Part shown: one piece after another, positions 1 through 4,728 of the stretch
Position numbering within the stretch: the stretch's first letter is position 1
Layout of the letters: each line of letters starts with the position of its first letter
DNA from: Candidatus Saccharibacteria bacterium UBA3225
Lineage (GTDB): Bacteria; Patescibacteriota; Saccharimonadia; Saccharimonadales; Saccharimonadaceae
Direction: 5' to 3'
DNA length: 9,107 nt
Assembly (NCBI GenBank): GCA_002363515.1
Contig: DEVX01000033.1
Coordinates: 1-9,107, forward strand
Program-made: the position numbers and the translations under genes
Notes under the pieces: generated by a model
Database searches by the model: none
Told to the model about the DNA's origin: nothing
Seen by the model: the letters and a program-made list of their open reading frames with translations, nothing else

Positions 1-951
1 GCTGTTACGATCCATGAAGAGGTTAGCTACCTTGTCGGGGTCGTATTCGCCGTTTTTGTCAGCTGGACCTAGGGCTAGTTGGACATCGGATGGGAGTTCT
101 TTAGTTAGTCGGCGTAACTCTTGTTGAGTGATCAGTCCGATTGCGCCAAGGTTGTCGAAATCTTGATTTTCTTCCTTAGTCAACTCTCCGCCACCGTTGC
201 TATACTCATCCATGAGTGGTGTGATGAAAAGTTGATTTTGTGCGGACATTTCATAGAGGATTTTGAATGAAATTAAGGCGGTTTGCTCTTTGTCGATATT
301 GAGGCCGCCGAATTCTGGCACGGAGGAGCGTTCGAGCGTATCGTCAATTGTGCGCTTATCTACGCCGACGCAGTATTTGGGGACGCGAGTTTGCCATGAT
401 AAATCTCCGTCTTCGTCGCGACAGTAGCGAATATCAGTTAGTCCGACGGGATAGCCGAGATTTTTATCGTTTGAGCTAATTAATATTTTTTCGCGCACGC
501 CCGATTCGTCGGGTTTGGTCGTAATGTCGAATGCGACTGGGCATTTAAAGTCGGAGCTCCGCAAAAAGAATGCGGCATCGACGCGATTACTGTAGTCGTC
601 GAATTCGGTGGGCCAGATTGAGTCGGCGGTGTAACTTTCATTTTCTTCGTCGTAGAAAAGATCGCCGTTGTTAATGGAAAACTGGACGAGGTATTCGATA
701 GCTTTGGGGTGATATTGGTCGTCAGCGCTCTTGGAATATTCGAAGTTTCTTTGGTTTCTTGCTACGTATTCCTTATCTTTTCGAATAAAGCGCCTATGGA
801 TCGGAGAACTCGAGAAATCATCAATGGTGGGTCTGAAGTTTTCTTTGACGATTTTTTCGAGCGCTTCGGTCTTGCGTTTATTTTCGGCTTTTCGAGCTTC
901 TTCATGTGTTTCGGAGCTGCGAGCTGTGGTAGATTCGGCTGCAAATGACAT
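1..951 (-). CDS. Unknown soluble protein, partial (C-terminus beyond left edge)
   Basis: Reading the minus strand from the ATG at 951 gives 317 uninterrupted codons to the window edge, so the stop lies outside. I do not recognise the family. Residues 1-40 are rich in Ala, Ser, Thr, Glu and Lys and look like a flexible or helical charged leader (EEARKAENKRKTEALEKIV). A compact alpha/beta region follows. Two hydrophobic strands, VDAAFFL (124-130) and VAFDIT (139-144), carry Asp125 and Asp142 in a spacing reminiscent of the PD-(D/E)xK nuclease core, but the usual Glu-x-Lys is Asp-x-Thr, so this is only a weak hint. Residues 170-200 include YCVGVDKR. From about 255 the chain is helical and acidic. 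There is no signal peptide or membrane segment. Coding codons often end in C (TTC, GAC, AAC, ATC), unlike the T-ending codons of the plus-strand operon. A clear promoter lies upstream at 988-1016, and the roughly 30-base leader is A-rich with no obvious Shine-Dalgarno. Certain as an ORF, function unknown. Confidence 0.85.
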   Translation of the reverse strand, partial: MSFAAESTTARSSETHEEARKAENKRKTEALEKIVKENFRPTIDDFSSSPIHRRFIRKDKEYVARNQRNFEYSKSADDQYHPKAIEYLVQFSINNGDLFYDEENESYTADSIWPTEFDDYSNRVDAAFFLRSSDFKCPVAFDITTKPDESGVREKILISSNDKNLGYPVGLTDIRYCRDEDGDLSWQTRVPKYCVGVDKRTIDDTLERSSVPEFGGLNIDKEQTALISFKILYEMSAQNQLFITPLMDEYSNGGGELTKEENQDFDNLGAIGLITQQELRRLTKELPSDVQLALGPADKNGEYDPDKVANLFMDRNS

Positions 952-987
952 ATTTTTCGTTGTTTATTTTTGTTGGTGGCTTATTTA

Positions 988-1016
988 TATATAGCATAAA
1001 CACTTTAAAAAGTCAA
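988..1016 (-). promoter_or_regulatory. Sigma70-type promoter of the 1-951 gene
   Basis: On the minus strand, TTGACT (1016-1011) is followed by a 17-base spacer and TATATA (993-988). The spacer ends in TATGC, giving an extended -10. Predicted transcription start is near 981, leaving about 30 bases of leader before the ATG at 951. Confidence 0.75.
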
Positions 1017-1020
1017 GATA

Positions 1021-1048
1021 GGAAAAAGCGGGACAGTGTTGTCCCGCT
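1021..1048 (-). terminator. Intrinsic terminator of the 75-residue gene
   Basis: A 9-bp perfect stem (1027-1035 with 1040-1048, AGCGGGACA / TGTCCCGCT) with a 4-base loop is followed on the minus strand by a run of T (1027-1023). The stem begins inside the TAA stop of the 1048-1275 gene. It also insulates that gene from the promoter at 988-1016. There is no T-run on the other side, so it acts on minus-strand transcripts only. Confidence 0.88.
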
Positions 1049-1275
1049 TAGGCGGCGAGTGCCGCTCTGACCTTTGCCACCGCCTGCTCGAACTCGTCGG
1101 CATGCTTTTTGGTAGGCATAAGGGAAATGTACCCTTCCTTTTCAGTGCATTCGCCGATTCTTCCGATCAGCTGAGCGGACTGAATAGCATACCAAACTTT
1201 TCTGAGCTGTTCGCTCGTGAAAGCGCCAGTGTATATGATGGCAATATTGGTCTTTGTAAGGTTCGCGTTTGTCAT
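1048..1275 (-). CDS. Small unknown protein, 75 residues
   Basis: The start at 1275 is chosen over an in-frame upstream ATG at 1347 for two reasons: a strong purine tract (AAAGGGGGGA) lies just before it, and the upstream ATG falls inside the promoter's -35 box. The protein begins MTNANLTKTNIAIIYTGAFT. A short beta-like stretch (10-17) and a helix (21-36) lead to a single Cys43, a strand (48-53) and a C-terminal helix rich in Ala, Glu and Lys (57-75). There is no signal peptide or membrane segment. The alternation of strands and helices suggests a small compact alpha/beta fold, but I recognise no family. It is a monocistronic unit with its own consensus-like promoter and a strong terminator, which suggests substantial, independently controlled expression. 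Plausible roles (small regulator, nucleic-acid-binding or antitoxin-like protein) are guesses; no partner gene is adjacent. Confidence 0.75.
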   Translation of the reverse strand: MTNANLTKTNIAIIYTGAFTSEQLRKVWYAIQSAQLIGRIGECTEKEGYISLMPTKKHADEFEQAVAKVRAALAA

Positions 1276-1278
1276 GGC

Positions 1279-1288
1279 TCCCCCCTTT
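1279..1288 (-). promoter_or_regulatory. Shine-Dalgarno deciding the start at 1275
   Basis: Minus-strand AAAGGGGGGA, with its G-run ending 4 bases before the ATG at 1275. It fixes the 75-residue start and is much stronger than anything before the genes that lack leaders in this window. Confidence 0.75.
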
Positions 1289-1318
1289 CTTGATGCGCTA
1301 TGGACAAATCGTAACCTT

Positions 1319-1347
1319 ATTGTAGCATAGAATTTGAAATATGTCAA
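1319..1347 (-). promoter_or_regulatory. Near-consensus promoter of the 75-residue gene
   Basis: Minus strand: perfect -35 TTGACA (1347-1342), 17-base spacer (1341-1325) ending in TATGC (extended -10), and -10 TACAAT (1324-1319). Predicted start is near 1312, about 36 bases before the ATG. This is the closest match to the sigma70 consensus in the window. Confidence 0.85.
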
Positions 1348-1351
1348 GCAT

Positions 1352-1369
1352 AAGCGTCGAATGACGCTT
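1352..1369 (-). terminator. Hairpin after valS, possible weak terminator
   Basis: A 7-bp stem AAGCGTC (1352-1358) pairs with GACGCTT (1363-1369), with a 4-base loop. It lies 12 bases past the valS stop and 4 bases before the next -35 box. The following minus-strand sequence (ATGCTTGACATATTT) is not a proper T-run, so termination may be partial or Rho-dependent. Confidence 0.4.
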
Positions 1370-1381
1370 GGTTTGGCCCGC

Positions 1382-3940
1382 CTAGATAAGGCACAGTTCA
1401 GCTTTCATTTTTTCGAGAAGGTCTTGCTTAATCTTGAGCTGCTCGCGAGTCTCGTCGACAAGTTCTTTTGGTGCCTTTTTGGTGTAATTTGGATTACTGA
1501 GGCGTGCGTCAAGAGTATTAATCTCGCTACCAAGTTTTAGAATGCGATCCTCGAGGTTGTGCTTGTACTTATTGAGAATATCTTCTGGGATTTGTAAGTA
1601 AATATTGTGATTTGGAATCGCCAAACGAAGACCGCTGAGTTCGTCGGTGCTGATTTTTGGTACGCATGGAGCTTTGGTTAGATGTTGGATGAGAAGTTGG
1701 TTGTCGTACATAAGCGGATCGTCGTCAAAGGCGATTGGGTAAGACGCTGCACCTGGCAAGCTCTGAAAATGACTACGGATGTTGACGATGATGTCTTTAA
1801 GCTCTTCGAATCTCTTAACTTTTTTATGGTCGATTTGATATGGCTCTGGCCAGTTTTGGGTAATGAGCATGCCGCTAGTCCAGCTGAGGGTTTGCCAGAT
1901 TGTTTCGGTGACAAATGGTGCGAATGGGTGGAGCATGATAAGAATTTGCTCGAGAGTTGATTTGAGAAGTGTAGTATCTTTCCAAAGTTTTTCACTTTCA
2001 ATAAACCAGTCGGCGTATTTGTTCCAGATTAGGTCATAAAGAAGGTCTCCAGCTTCGGCGAAGCGGTAATTTGCGAGAAGCTTTTGGATTTCCTTGTTTG
2101 CTTGGTTGATTTGGTGGCAAATCCAGTCCTCACTGTAGTTATCGATTGTTAGCTCTTTGTCGCCTTTCGGATTGTCATCGACGAGTTGCTGAATGAGACG
2201 CGCAACGTTCCAGAGCTTATTGCAGAGATTGCGGCTTGCGATAACTTTGCTTGTGCTGAATGCTTGGTTAACTCCAGCGGAACGGCTTGCGATGAGACCG
2301 AGGCGTAGTGCGTCGGAGCCATATTGACTAACGATTTCGATTGGATTGATGACGTTGCCTTTTGACTTGGACATCTTCTGCCCTTTTTCATCTAACACCA
2401 TACCGTGCATATAGACATCTTTGAATGGAATGTCGCCAGTGACATAGAGGCTAAGCATAATCATGCGGCCGACCCATTGGAACAGTAAGTCAGCACCAGT
2501 TTCCATAACGGAGGTTGGAAAATGCGCTTTGCGTTCGCTAGTAGTAATGTATGGCCATTGTCCGGAGCTAAACCAGGTATCGAAGGTATCTTCATCGCGT
2601 ATATAAGTATTGCCGTTTTTCTTTAGCTCTGTCTTATCGACATGCTCATCGAAAATCCAATCTGATGGGTCGTTGATGTTTTGGAAGGCAGGAATTGGGA
2701 TGCCCCACGGAATTTGGCGTGAGATGTTCCAATCTTTTAATTGTTCAAGATAGTTGATAAGAACTTGCTTTTTGCTAGCGGGGTGAAATTTGATCTTCCC
2801 TGCCCTGAGCGCTTTGATGGCCTCTTTTGCTAGTGGTTTTACGTCTACAAACCATTGTTCTTTGAGTAACGGCTCAATGACGGTATCGCACTTGTAACAG
2901 TGGCCAACGGAGTGCGTGATTTTTTCTTCTCCCCGAAGTAAGCCTTGCTCTTCTAGGTTTTTGAGAACCTTTTTGCGAGCATCTTGGACTGTGAGGTTTT
3001 CATAGTTGGCGCCTGCATTTTCATTCATTTTGCCATCGAAACCAATGACTGTAATCATTGGGAGATTGTGGCGTTGGCCAACCTCGTAGTCGTTTTGATC
3101 GTGTGCTGGTGTAATTTTTACAACACCCGTGCCATATTCTATGTCAGCATGCTCGTCGGCGATGATAGGTATCTCGCGATCAGTAAGTGGGAGTTTGAGC
3201 ATTTTTCCTACTAGATGTTTGTAGCGCTTGTCTTCTGGGTTGACGGCCACGGCGGTATCGCCAAGTAGGGTTTCAGGTCGCGTAGTTGAGATGATTAATT
3301 CTGTGACACCTTGTGATGGCTCTACTAGTGGGTATGCGATTTGCCAGAGCATGCCCTTTTCGTCTTTATGTGTTACTTCAATATCTGCAAAAGCGGTTTG
3401 ATGTTTTGTACAAAAGTTTACGAGCTTCTTACCTCTGTAGATTAATCCGTCATCCCATAGTTTTTTGAAGGTTTTATAGACGGTGTCGGTAACCTTTGGG
3501 TCTAAAGTAAAGGTTAAACTATCCCAATCGCAGGATGCGCCGAGAGCGCGTAGTTGGAGTTCCATATTTCCGCGTTGTTCGTGAACGAAATCCCAGACCT
3601 GGGAGTACAGTTGATCGCGGGTATAATCGAAGCGGGTCTTCCCTTTTGACTCTAGATAGCGTTCGTAGACGACCCACGTTTCGAAACCGGCATGATCAGC
3701 TCCTGGAATATACCAAGTATTATCCCCCTTAAGACGGTGGTATCTTGTAAGGATATCTTCTAGTGCAATTGTTAGTCCGTGTCCAATATGCAAGTTGCCA
3801 TTTGCGTTTGGTGGCGGCATAACGATGGTGTAATTTTCTGCTTTTTTGTTTGAACTAGGTTTAAATGCGCCGGATTTTTCCCAGAGTGCGTATACGTCTG
3901 GCTCGTATTCGTTCGGCTCGTAGGCTTTACTAAATTTCAT
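1382..3940 (-). CDS. valS: Valyl-tRNA synthetase
   Basis: Cytosolic class I aminoacyl-tRNA synthetase that activates valine with ATP and loads it on tRNA-Val; its CP1 insertion domain edits mischarged threonine. The protein is 852 residues, in the family's usual range. The HIGH motif lies in PPPNANGNLHIGHG (42-55). The editing-domain signature is TTRPETLLGDTAVAVNP (219-235), with TPAHDQNDYEVG at 277-288. The tRNA-dependent core signatures DWNISRQIPWGIPIP (403-417) and DTWFSSGQWPY (454-464) are present, and the KMSKS loop is KMSKSKGN (522-529). The anticodon-binding helical domain follows (about 600-730). A charged C-terminal coiled-coil arm (about 785-850) carries NPNYTKKAPKELVDETREQL, typical of ValRS. 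The usual bacterial GTDHAGIATQ is GADHAGFETW here (80-89), and WWG is PWG (411-413). The start at 3940 matches the expected N-terminus and sits 6 bases after a -10 box. The gene is single, with its own promoter and no neighbour in the same transcript upstream. Confidence 0.97.
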   Translation of the reverse strand: MKFSKAYEPNEYEPDVYALWEKSGAFKPSSNKKAENYTIVMPPPNANGNLHIGHGLTIALEDILTRYHRLKGDNTWYIPGADHAGFETWVVYERYLESKGKTRFDYTRDQLYSQVWDFVHEQRGNMELQLRALGASCDWDSLTFTLDPKVTDTVYKTFKKLWDDGLIYRGKKLVNFCTKHQTAFADIEVTHKDEKGMLWQIAYPLVEPSQGVTELIISTTRPETLLGDTAVAVNPEDKRYKHLVGKMLKLPLTDREIPIIADEHADIEYGTGVVKITPAHDQNDYEVGQRHNLPMITVIGFDGKMNENAGANYENLTVQDARKKVLKNLEEQGLLRGEEKITHSVGHCYKCDTVIEPLLKEQWFVDVKPLAKEAIKALRAGKIKFHPASKKQVLINYLEQLKDWNISRQIPWGIPIPAFQNINDPSDWIFDEHVDKTELKKNGNTYIRDEDTFDTWFSSGQWPYITTSERKAHFPTSVMETGADLLFQWVGRMIMLSLYVTGDIPFKDVYMHGMVLDEKGQKMSKSKGNVINPIEIVSQYGSDALRLGLIASRSAGVNQAFSTSKVIASRNLCNKLWNVARLIQQLVDDNPKGDKELTIDNYSEDWICHQINQANKEIQKLLANYRFAEAGDLLYDLIWNKYADWFIESEKLWKDTTLLKSTLEQILIMLHPFAPFVTETIWQTLSWTSGMLITQNWPEPYQIDHKKVKRFEELKDIIVNIRSHFQSLPGAASYPIAFDDDPLMYDNQLLIQHLTKAPCVPKISTDELSGLRLAIPNHNIYLQIPEDILNKYKHNLEDRILKLGSEINTLDARLSNPNYTKKAPKELVDETREQLKIKQDLLEKMKAELCLI

Positions 3941-3946
3941 GTGAAT

Positions 3947-3955
3947 ATTATAACA
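3947..3955 (-). promoter_or_regulatory. Extended -10 promoter of valS; leaderless start predicted
   Basis: Minus strand TGTTATAAT: extended -10 TG (3955-3954) and a perfect TATAAT (3952-3947), with no good -35 at 17 bases. Only 6 bases separate it from the ATG at 3940, so transcription should begin at or next to the A of the start codon. There is no Shine-Dalgarno. Confidence 0.7.
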
Positions 3956-4017
3956 TATTTTTAACTAATTTACCTCTTATATGCGTTATTGTACAAATAT
4001 CTTTTACTTTATGTATT

Positions 4018-4039
4018 TATGCCGTTGTATTTTGGCATA
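4018..4039 (+). terminator. Hairpin with T-run, weak terminator-like
   Basis: TATGCC (4018-4023) pairs with GGCATA (4034-4039) across a 10-base loop and is followed by TTTTT on the plus strand. No gene is transcribed into it from the left, so its role is unclear. Confidence 0.25.
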
Positions 4040-4057
4040 TTTTTGGCAATTTGGGAT

Positions 4058-4088
4058 AAAAAAGAGCGCTTTTTGCGCCTATTTTTTT
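4058..4088. terminator. Possible bidirectional terminator
   Basis: AAAAAA (4058-4063), a GCGC/GCGC stem (4066-4069 with 4075-4078) around a T5 loop, and then a run of seven T (4082-4088). The A-run and T-run make it readable as a terminator on either strand, though the GC stem is only 4 bp. It could protect valS from transcription entering from the right. Confidence 0.4.
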
Positions 4089-4111
4089 CTATTTTTCATC
4101 AAAAACTATGA

Positions 4112-4125
4112 TTTTCACATGAAAA
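4112..4125. repeat. Imperfect palindrome, degenerate copy of the 4144 site
   Basis: TTTTCACATGAAAA has dyad symmetry except at the central base pair (CACATG instead of CACGTG). It shares the TTTCAC...GAAA half-sites with the perfect palindrome centred 35 bp to its right, so it may be a second, weaker binding site for the same protein. Confidence 0.45.
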
Positions 4126-4143
4126 AAATCCATAAAAATCATG

Positions 4144-4163
4144 AATATTTCACGTGAAATATT
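4144..4163. promoter_or_regulatory. Perfect 20-bp palindrome resembling a ParB/Noc site
   Basis: AATATTTCACGTGAAATATT is fully self-complementary. Its central 16 bases, TATTTCACGTGAAATA (4146-4161), match the classic parS site TGTTTCACGTGAAACA at 14 of 16 positions, including the whole CACGTG core. The two differences are symmetric and give the flanks of the Noc-binding site (TATTTCCCGGGAAATA). ParB binding is inferred from known consensus sites; no parB gene is in the window. Confidence 0.55.
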
Positions 4164-4310
4164 TACAAATAGCTAAAAATGTTTTCTGCTATGCGTACAC
4201 CTTACGTTCGTTCGTCCCAAACGATTACTCGTTGGTAATTCTATTTTAGCGCAAACGGGATGCTAAGTCAAATGGTGGCTAATAAATAGATAAATGTTAA
4301 CATAATCTTT

Positions 4311-4339
4311 TTGCACTTTTTGGTGGAAATGTGGATAAT
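4311..4339 (+). promoter_or_regulatory. Promoter of the transposase fragment; leaderless start predicted
   Basis: TTGCAC (4311-4316), a 17-base spacer and GATAAT (4334-4339), then 6 bases to the ATG at 4346. This is the same geometry as the valS promoter. The -35 is a partial match. Confidence 0.5.
4330..4338 (-). promoter_or_regulatory. Perfect DnaA-box sequence
   Basis: TGTGGATAA on the plus strand is the exact complement of the DnaA box TTATCCACA. It overlaps the -10 box of the promoter just described. I find no second exact box nearby; TTGGGATAA at 4051-4059 matches at 7 of 9. A single box could mediate DnaA control of the promoter or be chance. Confidence 0.4.
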
Positions 4340-4345
4340 GGTGTT

Positions 4346-4555
4346 ATGGCGTTCATTCGTAAATTTAAGACTGGGAGCGGTGCGACTGGCGTTCAGGTTT
4401 GTTGGAAACAGGGCGGGGAAGTAGTGAAGACCGTCCATATTGGTTCGGCAAATAGCGATTTGGCTTTGGAAAAATTGCTAAAAAAAGCGCAAAAAGTGAT
4501 CGATGATGGAAAAAGACCGCTTTTTGATTTACGGAAATTTGATAAAAAGTCTTGA
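4346..4555 (+). pseudogene. Orphan N-terminal domain of an IS1634-like transposase
   Basis: The 69-residue product starts MAFIRKFKTGSGATGVQVCW and contains VKTVHIGSA (28-35) followed by a Lys/Ala-rich helix (38-53). This strand-rich start followed by HIGSA is the N-terminal segment of IS1634-type (IS4-superfamily) transposases, which continue for about 400 further residues with a DDE catalytic domain. Here the frame ends at TGA and nothing resembling the rest follows in any frame before the next gene. I therefore read it as a remnant of an insertion sequence. The frame is intact, ends cleanly and has its own promoter, so a retained DNA-binding protein is possible. ATG at 4346 is preferred over GTG at 4331: it matches the family start, and the GTG lies at the -10 box. 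It converges on the minus-strand aminotransferase gene. Confidence 0.6.
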
Positions 4556-4564
4556 CATAAGGTG

Positions 4565-4644
4565 TTATTTTTTGGAAAAAATTTTTTTTTGCGCTTCGCG
4601 CATTATATTTTTGTGATTTTATTTTTGCTTTTTTCCAAAAATAA
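4565..4644. repeat. Inverted repeat arms flanking a hairpin
   Basis: Left arm TTATTTTTTGGAAAAAA (4565-4581) and right arm TTTTTTCCAAAAATAA (4629-4644) are complementary apart from one extra T. Between them lies the 4590-4602 hairpin. It may be a nested terminator structure or a trace of the end of the degraded insertion sequence. Confidence 0.45.
4590..4610 (+). terminator. Short hairpin and T-rich tail after the transposase fragment
   Basis: TGCGC (4590-4594), loop TTC, GCGCA (4598-4602), then TTATATTTTTG. It sits 35 bases past the TGA of the plus-strand fragment, in the right place for a terminator. The stem is only 5 bp. Confidence 0.5.
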
Positions 4645-4670
4645 AAAAATTTTTTCCGCCTGCGGCGGAA
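4637..4670 (-). terminator. Intrinsic terminator of the aminotransferase gene
   Basis: TTCCGCC (4654-4660) and GGCGGAA (4664-4670) form a 7-bp stem with loop TGC. On the minus strand this is followed by AAAA and then seven T and a further T-rich stretch (4649-4637). It lies 59 bases past the stop at 4729. Confidence 0.7.
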
Positions 4671-4675
4671 TATAT

Positions 4676-4713
4676 TGCATAGACTACGCAGACTGCGTAA
4701 TCTTGTTTATGCA
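4676..4713. repeat. Two-tier inverted repeat between stop and terminator
   Basis: Outer arms TGCATA (4676-4681) and TATGCA (4708-4713) enclose a 6-bp hairpin TACGCA/TGCGTA with loop GAC (4685-4699). In the aminotransferase mRNA it would fold just after the stop codon and could stabilise the 3' end or assist termination. Confidence 0.45.
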
Positions 4714-4728
4714 TTTTGTGATATATTT

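Larger units (their letters stand above)
3941..4345. other. AT-rich 405-base non-coding region with palindromes
   Basis: No coding frame is convincing on either strand and I see no tRNA or known RNA fold. It is strongly AT-rich, especially 3955-4180. It holds the valS promoter at its left edge, two hairpins (4018-4039, 4058-4088), two CACGTG/CACATG-centred palindromes (4112-4125, 4144-4163), a less AT-rich block at about 4190-4240 with a short AACGA/TCGTT inverted repeat (4219-4232), and a promoter with an overlapping DnaA-box match at its right edge. The density of symmetric sites suggests protein binding rather than leftover sequence. Confidence 0.6.

Noticed and set aside
709..994. Two overlapping plus-strand frames (709-948, 731-994)
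   Set aside because: They are antisense to the 5' part of the unlisted but continuous 951-to-1 minus-strand gene, which has a proper promoter.
1036..1293. Plus-strand frame opposite the 75-residue gene
   Set aside because: The minus strand has promoter, Shine-Dalgarno and terminator aligned to its frame; the plus strand has none.
4190..4250. tRNA-like T-arm (GTTCGTTCGTCC)
   Set aside because: No acceptor stem, anticodon arm or cloverleaf can be drawn around it on either strand.
3941..4345. Chromosomal replication origin
   Set aside because: AT-richness, one exact DnaA box and a parS-like site are suggestive, but there is no box cluster, no dnaA, dnaN or rpmH neighbour, and G exceeds C on the plus strand on both sides in the lines I sampled, so no skew switch.
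4331..4345. GTG at 4331 as start of the transposase fragment
   Set aside because: It adds five residues absent from the family N-terminus and lies at the predicted -10 box.
4553..4640. UGA recoding that would extend the transposase fragment
   Set aside because: Reading past the TGA gives a Phe-rich product with no transposase features, and no other gene here contains an in-frame TGA.
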